DNA of 64,000 nucleotides from CALCNS01 sp937897315 (GCA_036744005.1 DAINOJ010000008.1:1-64000), one strand, 5' to 3'. Numbered from the stretch's first letter, positions 35,836-45,108 are shown. The notes: generated from the sequence alone by a model not told the origin. Numbers and translations are program-made.

Positions 35836-37125
35836 TTATACTTTTCTTTTTCTATCTGCTCTGGTGAGGGACCACGCCAATATGGACGCACCAACCACTC
35901 TGATCATAGAAGACAAATAGAAAACGGGATCTACATGATTTCCAAAAGCTTTATAAATCTGAACACCAATCATTGGGAATATAAAAGTAACTGTTTGCAC
36001 AGCTATGTTAAAAAAAGCCAAATAACTTGGACGCATGTTGGGATCCGGAGCAACAACTAGCAAAGTATTGAATTGGGATAGGTTGAATGCACTTTGCGCC
36101 ACCCCAGTAGCAAAGCTAAACGTCCACATCAACCAAAGTGTGTCCGGAGTCACCAAGGCTTGTATCCAGGGACGAAAGATAAAAATGAACAACGAAATTA
36201 AGTACACACTCTTACTACCAATTTTGTCAATTGTTCTCCCCCAATAGGGGTAACTCAACGTGGTAGCTAAGGAACTCAAGATAGAAGCAAAAGCGATTTG
36301 CGTATTGGTGAGATGCAAGTCTCGGACGTAGTTGATGGTCCACATCGAGGAACTGATTCCAAAGCCCATGTTAAATACAAAGGCAGCTGCAACAAAGCTC
36401 ATGAATTGCTTGTCTTTGAAAATGACTTTAAAACCTTCCCAAACTCCTGCAGAGCGTACACTGCTGGCTGGAGCTTCACTTGTCTTCACTTCTTCCATAC
36501 GCGCTAAATAAAAAGTGGATACCGATAAGCATATAAAGGATAAGATAAATAAAACTGTATAATTGTAAGGATAAGGTATATAGTCAAGCAGTGGCCCCGC
36601 CAACATCATACTACCTAAAGAGAACCATCCTGCCAAAAAGTTACGGTCACCAAATACCCTCCCACGATTCCCTGAAGGGATAATTTCCCCCATCATTTGA
36701 GTCCACATAATGTTCGCAACATTAGCGGGGAAGTTCATGAGTGTCACTAGTAAGATAAATAACCATGCCTTATGCACGGGCGCGATAGGTAAAAACGGAA
36801 TAAAAGCGTAGACCAAATACCAAATACGATGCAAAGAAGCCCACAACAAAATCGGTTTTTTCTTCTTCTCGGTTCGTTCCGTCATCATAGCAGACGGAAC
36901 TTGAGCAACCAGGGCCATAAGGGCCGGTCCTGAAGACATGACGGCTAGCATTTGCTCACTAGCTCCTAATTTAAGAGCGTACACCGACATAAACGACCCG
37001 GTCAGACCTGCCATGGCCGAGAAAAAACCTGCATCTAAATTACTATACCAAACATTTTTTCGCAGAGTCTCGCTGGGTAGATATCCGGTCAACCAGTTTT
37101 TAAAGGTTCCCCACGGGTGTAACAT
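35836..37125 (-). CDS. Major facilitator superfamily transporter
   Basis: A 429-aa protein with about 12 hydrophobic segments. Family features include the cytoplasmic-loop motif GNRGRVFGDRN after segment 4 and KIGSKSVYLISLFIF. The start at 37125 (MLHPWGTFKNW) is preferred to the ATG six codons earlier, because AAAGGTGAG lies 5-6 nt before it and the earlier start has no spaced ribosome site. Substrate unknown. First gene of the operon ending with the AlkZ-related gene. Confidence 0.85.
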   Translation of the reverse strand: MLHPWGTFKNWLTGYLPSETLRKNVWYSNLDAGFFSAMAGLTGSFMSVYALKLGASEQMLAVMSSGPALMALVAQVPSAMMTERTEKKKKPILLWASLHRIWYLVYAFIPFLPIAPVHKAWLFILLVTLMNFPANVANIMWTQMMGEIIPSGNRGRVFGDRNFLAGWFSLGSMMLAGPLLDYIPYPYNYTVLFILSFICLSVSTFYLARMEEVKTSEAPASSVRSAGVWEGFKVIFKDKQFMSFVAAAFVFNMGFGISSSMWTINYVRDLHLTNTQIAFASILSSLATTLSYPYWGRTIDKIGSKSVYLISLFIFIFRPWIQALVTPDTLWLMWTFSFATGVAQSAFNLSQFNTLLVVAPDPNMRPSYLAFFNIAVQTVTFIFPMIGVQIYKAFGNHVDPVFYLSSMIRVVGASILAWSLTRADRKRKV

Positions 37126-37230
37126 CAAACTCACCTTTTCCATTCCTCAAGATTGAACTCCTCAAAAGTATTCGCCGCCTTCCTATCTTTCCCTTCCCTT
37201 TCCAAAGAAGCTGCTTTACATTGCTGTTAC

Positions 37231-37270
37231 AAAAAACCCCCGTTCAAACCTATTCGGGTTCGAACGGGGG
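37231..37270 (-). terminator. Rho-independent terminator of gdhA
   Basis: A stem with five C-G pairs and GTTC/GAAC continuation (CCCCCGTTC with GAACGGGGG), followed on the minus strand by six T residues. It lies immediately after gdhA. Confidence 0.9.
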
Positions 37271-37286
37271 TAGCTTATAAAAAGGA

Positions 37287-38633
37287 TTAGATGAGCCCTT
37301 GAGCAATCATCGCTTCGGCTACTTTCTTGAAACCGGCAATGTTGGCACCGGCAACCAGATCATAACCTAAACCAGCTTCTTGTGCAGCAGCAGCGGAAGC
37401 ATCATGAATGTTCTTCATGATTTGATACAACTTGGCATCCACTTCTTCGCCGGTCCAGCTGTAACGCATGGAGTTTTGGGACATTTCCATAGCAGAGGTT
37501 GCAACGCCACCGGCATTAACAGCCTTAGAAGGAGCAACAACTACGCCATGATGTTGTAAATATTCCAATGCATCGTTGGTGGTCGGCATATTGGATACTT
37601 CTACATAGTATTTCACACCATTTGCAACGATTTGTTTGGCTTCTTCCATGCGAACTTCGTTTTGAGTAGCGCAAGGCATAACCACATCGACTTTGACGCC
37701 CCAGGGTTTTTGTTTTGCATGGAATTCACATCCGAATTTATCGGCATAATCCTGAACTTTGTCGCGTCCGGAAGCACGCATGGTTAGGAGATACTCAATC
37801 TTTTCGGGGGTATTGACGCCATCTTTATCGTAGATGAAGCCATCGGGTCCAGACAAAGTCACTACTTTTCCGCCCAATTCGGTAATTTTCAGAGCAGCAC
37901 CCCAAGCAACGTTACCAAAACCAGATAAAGAAACGGTCTTGCCTTCAATGCTTTCACCAAAGTGGGCTAGCATTTCTCTGAGATAGTAGGTAGCACCGAA
38001 ACCAGTCGCTTCGGGACGGAACAAGGAACCACCGTAACTCATACCTTTACCGGTGAGCACGCCGTTATTCCAGGTGCCGGTAATACGTTTGTATTGACCA
38101 TAGAGATAGCCGATTTCACGACCACCAACGCCGATATCACCAGCAGGAACATCGATGTCCGGTCCGATGTGACGATATAACTCGGTCATGAAAGCTTGGC
38201 AGAAACGCATGACTTCTGCATCGGATTTCCCACGAGGATCAAAGTCAGAACCACCTTTACCACCGCCAATCGGCAAGCCGGTCAAGCTGTTTTTAAAGGT
38301 TTGTTCAAATGCCAGGAATTTCATAATGCTGACATTGACGGAAGGATGGAAACGTAAGCCACCTTTGTATGGTCCAATCGCTCCATTGAATTGAATACGG
38401 AAAGCACGATTCACATGTACTTTACCAGCATCGTCAACCCAGGTGACACGGAAAGCAATTTGTCTTTCCGGTTCTACCATTCTCTCCAATAAACCCATCG
38501 CTTCGTATTCAGGATGTTGGTCAATCACGACTTCCAAACTTTTGAATACTTCTTCCACGGTTTGATGGAATTCGGGCTCTCCCGGATTACGGGTTTTCAC
38601 TTGCTCCAGCACTCTTTGCATATAAGCATTCAT
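37287..38633 (-). CDS. gdhA: NADP-type glutamate dehydrogenase
   Basis: A 448-aa hexameric-type GDH, matching the usual length. Key blocks are YKGGLRFHPSVN, PIGGGKGGSDFDPRGKS (glutamate-binding Lys), VPAGDIGVGGREIGYLYG and the Rossmann turn SLSGFGNVAWG. It makes glutamate from 2-oxoglutarate and ammonia. GGAGG precedes the ATG. The gene stands alone with its own promoter and a leader inverted repeat. Confidence 0.96.
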   Translation of the reverse strand: MNAYMQRVLEQVKTRNPGEPEFHQTVEEVFKSLEVVIDQHPEYEAMGLLERMVEPERQIAFRVTWVDDAGKVHVNRAFRIQFNGAIGPYKGGLRFHPSVNVSIMKFLAFEQTFKNSLTGLPIGGGKGGSDFDPRGKSDAEVMRFCQAFMTELYRHIGPDIDVPAGDIGVGGREIGYLYGQYKRITGTWNNGVLTGKGMSYGGSLFRPEATGFGATYYLREMLAHFGESIEGKTVSLSGFGNVAWGAALKITELGGKVVTLSGPDGFIYDKDGVNTPEKIEYLLTMRASGRDKVQDYADKFGCEFHAKQKPWGVKVDVVMPCATQNEVRMEEAKQIVANGVKYYVEVSNMPTTNDALEYLQHHGVVVAPSKAVNAGGVATSAMEMSQNSMRYSWTGEEVDAKLYQIMKNIHDASAAAAQEAGLGYDLVAGANIAGFKKVAEAMIAQGLI

Positions 38634-38658
38634 AGGAAAAACCTCCTCATCATTTTAC

Positions 38659-38694
38659 AGTCTTCTTTTATAACGGTTTTCGCTATAAAAGACT
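38659..38694 (-). promoter_or_regulatory. Inverted repeat in the gdhA leader
   Basis: On the transcript AGTCTTTTATA pairs with TATAAAAGAAGACT around a GCGAAAACCGT loop, with a small bulge. It lies within about 10-45 nt of the predicted start site, so it could be an operator or a leader hairpin regulating gdhA. Function inferred. Confidence 0.45.
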
Positions 38695-38710
38695 ACTGCT
38701 ATTATCTATA

Positions 38711-38738
38711 AGTATAGCGAATGTCGTACAAAAGTCAA
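38711..38738 (-). promoter_or_regulatory. gdhA promoter
   Basis: TTGACT (38738-38733) and TATACT (38716-38711), 16 nt apart on the minus strand, about 75 nt from the gdhA ATG. Confidence 0.7.
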
Positions 38739-38983
38739 GGAAATTAATATGAAGATTTTCATTGGTTGTATTGAATGGTCTATATATTCTGCCACTGTTC
38801 TTTTCCTGCTTTTTCATAGATAAAAGAACAAAAAAACCAAGCATATAAGATACTACAAATCCATTGAAATCTAATAATTAACTATTAAACAGTTTACTCT
38901 TTTCCTAAAAAAGGATTTCGAGTAGAGAAAATGGAATTGAATGTCGTCAACATCCATCATCTTCACTATAAGGAGGGATTATT

Positions 38984-39976
38984 ATGAATCTATTTATCAT
39001 TGGAGGAACAAGATTTATTGGCAGACACGTCGTTCGAGAATTACTATTAAGCGGGCACAAAATCACACTTTTTCATCGAGGAAACAACCCGCAGAACATT
39101 GAGGATCTGCCTGTAGAATCTCTCTATGGGGATCGTATGGCTCCCGGTTCTATTGCATCTGTTATTGGTCATCGTCATTTTGATGCCGCCATCGACATGG
39201 TAGCGTACGACGCGCCAGAAACCCTCCTTGCAATGGAACAACTGGAATCCCATGTAGACCGATATCTCATGATTAGTACTGCTTCGGTTTATGCTCAGCC
39301 ACATCACAGCCCGATGCACGAGACCGATGCACTTATTTATGATGAAGACCCTCGTCTTGCATATGGTCGAAAAAAAGTTGCGGCCGAAGAAGCGGCTTTC
39401 CGCTTCTCTGAAGAGGCAGATTTACCGGTTACTGTATTACGACTTCCAGCGGTTTATGGTGAGTACGATCACCAAGCTCGAGAATGGTATTTCATTAAGC
39501 GCTTATTCGACCAAAGAAAGTCCATGGTTTTACCGGAAGGAGGTTCCGGAGTGTATCATCGGGAGTATGCCGGAAATGTTGGTGTCCAATTGGACCTCTT
39601 ACTGAAAACGAATAAGAGCTTTCAGCAGGTTTTTAATTCAGGTCATCGTCACACACCCACCTACCGTGAGTTAGTGGAAACCGGTGCAAAATTATGTCAG
39701 CAATCCCTTAAGTTATATACCTTGCCACAGCCACTATTCCCAAATATTCCAAACTGCGCGAACCCCGGTATCTTTACTCAATCGGTTGCTAAGCTAGAAT
39801 CCTTAGGTTACCAAGAAAAGTATGACATCGCTCATGGACTAAAACGCACGATGGACTGGTTTGCTATGAACCCTATTACCGAATATTTACCAGTACAGCG
39901 AAATCAAGCCTGGCACTTTGATTACGATTGGGAAGATCGCATGATCGCCACCGGCGTAGCACAACCATTGAATTAA
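38984..39976 (+). CDS. SDR-family NAD-dependent epimerase/dehydratase
   Basis: A 330-aa extended short-chain dehydrogenase. The nucleotide-binding motif is IIGGTRFIGRHVV at residues 5-17, and the catalytic pair is Tyr in AYGRKK. The GGTRFIG variant resembles the atypical SDR (CSP41-like) branch found in bacteria. Probably modifies a nucleotide sugar; substrate unknown. The gene is followed at 21 nt by a lipoprotein gene. Confidence 0.87.
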   Translation: MNLFIIGGTRFIGRHVVRELLLSGHKITLFHRGNNPQNIEDLPVESLYGDRMAPGSIASVIGHRHFDAAIDMVAYDAPETLLAMEQLESHVDRYLMISTASVYAQPHHSPMHETDALIYDEDPRLAYGRKKVAAEEAAFRFSEEADLPVTVLRLPAVYGEYDHQAREWYFIKRLFDQRKSMVLPEGGSGVYHREYAGNVGVQLDLLLKTNKSFQQVFNSGHRHTPTYRELVETGAKLCQQSLKLYTLPQPLFPNIPNCANPGIFTQSVAKLESLGYQEKYDIAHGLKRTMDWFAMNPITEYLPVQRNQAWHFDYDWEDRMIATGVAQPLN

Positions 39977-39997
39977 CCGAAAGGAGGGTAATGAACC

Positions 39998-40522
39998 ATG
40001 AAATGCATCAAAAATGGTCTTCTGCTCTTCTTTATAATGGTTTTATTGGGCGGATGTTCCATTTATGTACGTCCGGTTGTCCCGGATGATCATGGTAGTA
40101 TTGTGGACCTTATCAAAAAAGATCCTTCTGCGCAAGAACCCTCCACAGCAAAACCGGAAGAGATAAAACCTATTGAATCTCAGCCAGTACTCGAAAAACC
40201 TGTAGAAACGAAACCTGAGGAGCCAAAAAAGGAAGACCCACCTCCAGCAGTAACACCGGTTCAAGTACTCAAAGTACGAATCACCCCGGAGAATCCTGCC
40301 AAAGATGGATCGGTATCATTGTCAGTGGAAGGCCCTGCGAACACTCCTTACACAGCTGTATTTCACTTCAGAACCAGAGACTCGGTCATACAGGGTTATT
40401 GCGGAGTTCCATTTCAAGTTGCATTAGGTGGTGCTACCATCGGTTTTGAAGTAAAAGTCGAAGTCACGGCCCTTGTAGAAGGTCAAGTGCAGAAAGCTAC
40501 CGCTTCCTTTACACCTAAATAA
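39998..40522 (+). CDS. Lipoprotein with Pro/Glu/Lys-rich linker
   Basis: A 174-aa lipoprotein with signal sequence and lipobox LGGC (Cys20), a charged low-complexity linker rich in Pro, Glu and Lys (about 40-88), and a small C-terminal beta domain (about 92-174; VRITPENPAKDGSVSLSV). No family recognised. AAGGAGGGT precedes the ATG. It overlaps the convergent histidine phosphatase gene by 8 nt and is probably co-transcribed with the SDR gene. Confidence 0.75.
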   Translation: MKCIKNGLLLFFIMVLLGGCSIYVRPVVPDDHGSIVDLIKKDPSAQEPSTAKPEEIKPIESQPVLEKPVETKPEEPKKEDPPPAVTPVQVLKVRITPENPAKDGSVSLSVEGPANTPYTAVFHFRTRDSVIQGYCGVPFQVALGGATIGFEVKVEVTALVEGQVQKATASFTPK

Positions 40523-41078
40523 TAGGAACTTCTTCTGCCCTTACAAATCTCTCCCCGTCAAATTCAAGGCGATAGATGCAGGGTGTTTTAGGTCTCATTG
40601 TCATGTAGCCCTCAAAACCAAAAGGGATAAAAGCATGCAATATAGTAGACATAGCGCAACCATGGGTCCCAACTCCAATGATTTGCCCAGGATGCATTCG
40701 CAAAATGCTCCGTATGGCTTTGAGGTTACGTTGCTGAACCGCCATCAGCGATTCGCTCTCCGGAGCAGCAAATTCGAAATCTGCCCATTGCTGAGCCATA
40801 TATTGGTCAAAATCACCTTGGAAAATCTCCTCTTTTAGTTCACGTTCACGCAAATCATATATGGAAACGATTTTCATATTAAGGAGATTTGCCAGTGGCT
40901 GAAGAGTTTGTTGAGTACGAATATAGGTACTCGCATATAAGGCTTGAAACGGAACATCAGCAAGGGTTTTCGCCACTCTTTGCGCTCCTTCTTGTCCTTT
41001 GGCAGTTAGTGGACGAAGTGTTTGGTCTTTATTTGTGTTATCCGATTGTGCATGACGAATCAAATACAACGTTGTCAT
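40515..41078 (-). CDS. Histidine phosphatase (phosphoglycerate mutase-like)
   Basis: A 187-aa branch-2-type histidine phosphatase with the catalytic N-terminal motif YLIRHAQSDN (His9), ASTYIRTQQT and the second His in VGTHGCAMS. Members dephosphorylate small phosphometabolites. AAAGGAGGACG precedes the ATG. It lies just after the terminator of the glyA operon, so it has a separate promoter. Confidence 0.9.
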   Translation of the reverse strand: MTTLYLIRHAQSDNTNKDQTLRPLTAKGQEGAQRVAKTLADVPFQALYASTYIRTQQTLQPLANLLNMKIVSIYDLRERELKEEIFQGDFDQYMAQQWADFEFAAPESESLMAVQQRNLKAIRSILRMHPGQIIGVGTHGCAMSTILHAFIPFGFEGYMTMRPKTPCIYRLEFDGERFVRAEEVPII

Positions 41079-41100
41079 AGTCGTCCTCCTTTACATGTTT

Positions 41101-41129
41101 AAAAAAAGGCTACGGATCTCTCCGCAGCC
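41101..41129 (-). terminator. Terminator of the talC-to-glyA operon
   Basis: GGCTACGGA pairs with TCCGCAGCC (one mismatch), loop TCTC, followed on the minus strand by seven T residues. Confidence 0.9.
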
Positions 41130-41135
41130 CTTTTT

Positions 41136-42392
41136 TTATTGTTCGTTGTACAACGGGAACTTGGCGCAAAGTTCCGCTACCATACCACGGCATTTCTCCA
41201 AAACAGCTTCATCACTTCGATTTGCTACTGCCAACTCAATCACTTCGGCAATCACATCCATAGCAGCTTCATCGAACCCGCGAGTGGTTACAGCAGGTGT
41301 ACCTAACCGGATGCCACTGGTGATAAACGGACTGGCTGTCTCAAAGGGAACCGTATTCTTATTACAAGTAATATGAATTTCCCCTAACAATTTCTCGGCA
41401 TCTTTTCCTGTGATATTTTTATTTCTAAGGTCTACCAACATGAGATGATTATCGGTACCATCTGAAATCAAATTGAACCCGCGTTTGACCAACGCTGCAG
41501 CCAGTGCTTGAGCATTGTTAATCACTCGTTGTTGATATTTTTGGAACTCAGGATCCATCGCTTCTTTAAAAGCAACCGCTTTCGCTGCAATGATGTGCAT
41601 TAAAGGTCCACCCTGAATGCCGGGGAACATGGCTTTGTCAATGGCTTTGGCATATTGCTTTTTACAGAGAATCATGCCGCCACGAGGTCCGCGCAATGTT
41701 TTATGGGTAGTCGTCGTGACAAAATCGGCATAGGGAACCGGGTTCATATGTAAACCGGCAGCAACTAAGCCGGCGATGTGTGCCATGTCGACCATGAACA
41801 TAGCTCCCACTTCTTGGGCAATTTCGCTGAAACGTTTGAAATCGATTTCCCGAGAATATGCTGATGCACCTGCCACAATCATTTTGGGTTTGCATTCTTT
41901 GGCAATGCGATGTACTTCATCATAATTGATTCTGCCCGTTTCTTTGTCCACACCATAGGCTACAAAATTGTAGAGTATACCGGAAATGTTGACTGGCGAA
42001 CCATGGGTCAAGTGGCCACCATGGGATAAGTCCATACCTAATACGGTATCCCCTGGTTTTAAGACAGCCATATAAACACCGGTATTGGCTTGGGAACCAG
42101 AGTGGGGTTGCACGTTAGCATGATCGGCACCAAATAATGCTTTGGCTCGATCCCTGGCTAAATCTTCAGCAATATCTACAAATTCGCAGCCACCATAGTA
42201 GCGTTTAGCCGGATACCCTTCGGCATACTTGTTTGTCAAGACCGAACCGGCAGCTTGCATAACGGCTTTGCTAACAAAGTTTTCCGAAGCAATAAGCTCG
42301 ATATGACTTTTTTGTCGATTCAATTCCAAATCCATCGCTTCGGCGATTTCTGGATCGAATGCTCTCAATTCTGGGAATTCATTGATTTTCAT
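41136..42392 (-). CDS. glyA: Serine hydroxymethyltransferase
   Basis: A 418-aa PLP enzyme converting serine and tetrahydrofolate to glycine and methylene-THF. Signatures include NKYAEGYPAKRYYGG, SGSQAN, DMAHIAGLVAAG and the PLP-lysine motif TTTTHKTLRGPRGG. The ATG at 42392 is chosen over the one 13 codons earlier because GAGGAGGAG lies just upstream and homologues begin about here. Last gene of the long operon. Confidence 0.96.
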   Translation of the reverse strand: MKINEFPELRAFDPEIAEAMDLELNRQKSHIELIASENFVSKAVMQAAGSVLTNKYAEGYPAKRYYGGCEFVDIAEDLARDRAKALFGADHANVQPHSGSQANTGVYMAVLKPGDTVLGMDLSHGGHLTHGSPVNISGILYNFVAYGVDKETGRINYDEVHRIAKECKPKMIVAGASAYSREIDFKRFSEIAQEVGAMFMVDMAHIAGLVAAGLHMNPVPYADFVTTTTHKTLRGPRGGMILCKKQYAKAIDKAMFPGIQGGPLMHIIAAKAVAFKEAMDPEFQKYQQRVINNAQALAAALVKRGFNLISDGTDNHLMLVDLRNKNITGKDAEKLLGEIHITCNKNTVPFETASPFITSGIRLGTPAVTTRGFDEAAMDVIAEVIELAVANRSDEAVLEKCRGMVAELCAKFPLYNEQ

Positions 42393-42461
42393 GGGTTTCT
42401 CCTCCTCGTGTTCACTAGTTTCTATTGGCAAACTTCTGATAACAGAAGATAGCTCACAAAT

Positions 42462-43496
42462 TTAAACGCCACGATTGGCTTCTTGTTCTTGATCTACGCT
42501 GTACACTGCTCGTTTCCCTCCAATGAGAGGTGGACGGGTATAAGCAGCTTGTACCAAAGCGGATCCGATGTAACGGTGGGTTAAGCGTAAAGGAACCGCA
42601 ACCCACTTGAGATGCATTCCAATCAAGGTGTTTCCGATGTCCAAACCACCACGTGCTTGGTGTTCTAAGCTACTCACAACAACGGCTTCCGGCAGTTTAC
42701 GATAGGCATGGGTTGCCATGGCCCCTCCCGCATGCGGTGCAGGAACCACGGATACCTGTTGCAATCGATACTGCTCCATCATACTTCTGGATACCACAAC
42801 TGCACGATTTAAATGTTCACAACATTGAAATGCCAAATGAATCTTTAAACGTTCTGCCGCATTGTTCAGTCCAGCGAATACTGCAGCAGCCGTTTCGGCA
42901 TTGGAATCAGACCCTATACGCTTACCACGCACTTCGCTAGTGCTACATCCAATGACCAGCAAATCTCCTTCATGTAGATACCCTTTTTCAAACGTTTCCA
43001 TTAACACATCGTCTGCCTGCCGAGTTAAATCCACCATATTAGGAGCTGCTTCTACCCCAGCTGTCTTTGCCGGTTCTAATTTCTCGATACGTCGAACATG
43101 CCGACCTCCACTAAATTCAGCACCTAACCAGGTGTCCACAATAGACAAAGCCAGTCCGCTTCCAATAACCCTAGCACCCATACACAAAACATTGCTGTCA
43201 TTATGCTCTTTCGTTGCTTTCGCACTAAAAACATCATGGACCAATGCGGCACGAATCCCGGGTTGTTTGTTCGCCGCAATACTCATTCCTATGCCGGTGC
43301 CACAAATAAAAATTCCTACATCCGCTTTTCCGGAGGTAATCGCTTGAGCTGCGGGAATAGCATAATCCGGATAATCCACCGATTCATTGGAGTAACACCC
43401 AAAATCCTCAACTTCATACCCTTTTGTCAAACAATACTGCTTTACTTCTTCTTTTAAGCCAAAGCCACCATGATCGGCTGCGAAAGCGATCTTCAT
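42462..43496 (-). CDS. rpiB: RpiB-YwlG fusion: ribose-5-phosphate isomerase B plus DUF436 domain
   Basis: A 344-aa protein. Residues 1-142 are RpiB with AADHGG (8-11), Cys65 in ICGTGIGMSIAANK and His98, the expected catalytic residues. Residues about 157-344 are the YwlG/DUF436 family (GDLLVIGCSTSEVRGKRIG, EHLNRAVV, GGLDIGNTLIGMHLK). In Bacillus these are the separate adjacent genes ywlF (rpiB) and ywlG; here the frame is continuous with a short linker and no intervening start with a ribosome site is evident. Isomerises ribulose-5-P and ribose-5-P; the YwlG role is unknown. The fusion suggests they act together. Confidence 0.92.
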   Translation of the reverse strand: MKIAFAADHGGFGLKEEVKQYCLTKGYEVEDFGCYSNESVDYPDYAIPAAQAITSGKADVGIFICGTGIGMSIAANKQPGIRAALVHDVFSAKATKEHNDSNVLCMGARVIGSGLALSIVDTWLGAEFSGGRHVRRIEKLEPAKTAGVEAAPNMVDLTRQADDVLMETFEKGYLHEGDLLVIGCSTSEVRGKRIGSDSNAETAAAVFAGLNNAAERLKIHLAFQCCEHLNRAVVVSRSMMEQYRLQQVSVVPAPHAGGAMATHAYRKLPEAVVVSSLEHQARGGLDIGNTLIGMHLKWVAVPLRLTHRYIGSALVQAAYTRPPLIGGKRAVYSVDQEQEANRGV

Positions 43497-43522
43497 TGGA
43501 ATTCCTCCTGTTCGATAAAACT

Positions 43523-44038
43523 CTAGGATTGATCTTGCAGCAAAGTGGCCAGTTTATCCATGAGCGCCGATAAGCTATCTTTGAGTTGTAATGCCGTATG
43601 CCGATACACTTCTAACGACTGCCCATAGGGATCCGGAATGTCTGTTTGCTCCGCTCCGACATAACGATTGAGCACAAAGGTTTTTGCAGCCAGTCCTTGA
43701 AATCGACTCAAAAGCATGCTTCGATGTTGGTTGGTCATTGTAAATACTAAGTCCGCTTTATTCAGCATGTCTTCCGTGACGAGTTTTGCATGATGCTCAT
43801 CGAGAGACAAGCCCATTTCTGCCATTACTTTCTTAGCCGATTCACTCGCTTCGTCTCCATCATTGGCAGACAAACCGGCAGAAGTATATTCGGCCTGAGG
43901 TAAATGAGCTGTTTTACCATGAATCTCTTTTGCTAACACCTGCGCCATGGGACTTCGGCAGGTGTTACCCGTACATACAAATAAAACCTTTAAAGGTTTC
44001 GGCTCGAATTTCGGTTTTCTATGATTCAATTCCGTCAA
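43523..44038 (-). CDS. Low-molecular-weight phosphatase, YwlE-type (protein arginine phosphatase)
   Basis: A 171-aa LMW phosphatase with the P-loop VCTGNTCRSP (Cys22, Arg28) and the DP acid loop DIPDPYGQS. Thr in the loop at CTGNT is the residue that distinguishes arginine phosphatases such as Bacillus YwlE from tyrosine phosphatases. Position between tsaC and rpiB matches the Firmicutes order. An N-terminal basic extension of about 15 residues is present. It overlaps tsaC by 20 nt, so some coupling is expected. Confidence 0.88.
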   Translation of the reverse strand: MTELNHRKPKFEPKPLKVLFVCTGNTCRSPMAQVLAKEIHGKTAHLPQAEYTSAGLSANDGDEASESAKKVMAEMGLSLDEHHAKLVTEDMLNKADLVFTMTNQHRSMLLSRFQGLAAKTFVLNRYVGAEQTDIPDPYGQSLEVYRHTALQLKDSLSALMDKLATLLQDQS

Positions 44039-45080
44039 GTCGTATCCACTCCTTTGCCGCTTTCACCATTCTGTTCATCACAGCTCTTCCCAAATCCTTC
44101 TCACTCACACCTTGTAGCAAAATACGATGAACTCCGCCAGCATCACACTCACGAAAACACCGGAATAACTCTTGAGCCGTTCGATGTAACATGATTTCTT
44201 CTTCAGGGTCCGATAAATCAAAGACCAAATCCGCTGCAGTTGAACATGGATATTGTGTTAAAATAACGGCAACTTTAACACCATTATTATGAGCTTCTTC
44301 GATTGCATCCTTCATGTGCTGGCAAACCGCTCGTTGTGATCCGGAATACAACGTGATTGGAGCGCTTGGCGAATAATGCTGATATTTCATGCCGGGAGCT
44401 CTAGGAATACTGACCTCGGATATGTGTGGATTTGGCACGTCAAGTAAATCTGGTAGAAACGGCAACAGCATTTCGAAAGTAACCGCCCCAGGTCTTAAGA
44501 TGACAGGACGAGTGCGATTTAAATCGAGAACCGTCGACTCCACACCTTCACGGCACGGTCCACCATTGAGGATTAAGGGGATTCTGCCCTGAAGGTCGAA
44601 CATAACATGCTCTGCTGAAGTGGGACTGGGTCTTCCGGAGATATTTGCACTCGGTGCTGCTATGGGCAATCCGCAGGCTTGTATTAAGTTCAATGCAACC
44701 GGATGATCCGGCATGCGCACCGCCACAGTAGATAGTCCAGCAGTTATCTCGTCTGGAATGCGTGATGATCTTGGCAAAACCAACGTTAATGGCCCAGGCC
44801 AAAACTGGTGTATTAGTTCTTCAGCTTTGATAGACAAATCACTCACAACTGCTCTAGCCATTTCAATGGAATCCACGTGAACGATAAGAGGATTGTCGGA
44901 CGGTCTTCCTTTTGCTGTGAAAATATTTTGAATGGCATTGCGGTTATAAGCCGATCCACCCAGCCCATAAACGGTTTCCGTAGGGAAAGCTACCAGCTGA
45001 CCATCCTTCAATAAAGCAGCCGCCTGAAATAAATCATTACTATTGCAGCCAGCGGTGCAATCTACTATGCGGGTTAACAT
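44019..45080 (-). CDS. tsaC: L-threonylcarbamoyladenylate synthase (Sua5/YwlC type)
   Basis: A 353-aa Sua5-type enzyme: a YrdC/TsaC domain (about 12-200; FPTETVYGLGGSAYN, KGRPSDNPLIVH, APSANISGRPSPT) plus the C-terminal Sua5 domain (about 220-350; RAPGMKYQHYSPSAPI). It makes threonylcarbamoyl-AMP for tRNA t6A. The ATG at 45080 has GAGGA about 10 nt upstream and is chosen over GTG 45089. In the Firmicutes-type gene order it lies upstream of ywlE. It is separated from prmC by the unusual nagA insertion. Confidence 0.92.
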   Translation of the reverse strand: MLTRIVDCTAGCNSNDLFQAAALLKDGQLVAFPTETVYGLGGSAYNRNAIQNIFTAKGRPSDNPLIVHVDSIEMARAVVSDLSIKAEELIHQFWPGPLTLVLPRSSRIPDEITAGLSTVAVRMPDHPVALNLIQACGLPIAAPSANISGRPSPTSAEHVMFDLQGRIPLILNGGPCREGVESTVLDLNRTRPVILRPGAVTFEMLLPFLPDLLDVPNPHISEVSIPRAPGMKYQHYSPSAPITLYSGSQRAVCQHMKDAIEEAHNNGVKVAVILTQYPCSTAADLVFDLSDPEEEIMLHRTAQELFRCFRECDAGGVHRILLQGVSEKDLGRAVMNRMVKAAKEWIRLDGIES

Positions 45081-45108
45081 GATTATCACTTCCTCGTCTC
45101 CGATTAGG

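Larger units (their letters stand above)
38634..38983. other. Divergent regulatory region between gdhA and the SDR gene
   Basis: 350 nt without a gene. The left part holds the gdhA leader and promoter. The remaining 240 nt are AT-rich and lead to an AAGGAGGGA ribosome site at the SDR start; I see no RNA gene and no recognised operator there. Confidence 0.5.

Noticed and set aside
42862..43347. 161-aa plus-strand frame over the rpiB fusion
   Set aside because: Antisense shadow of a clearly conserved gene.
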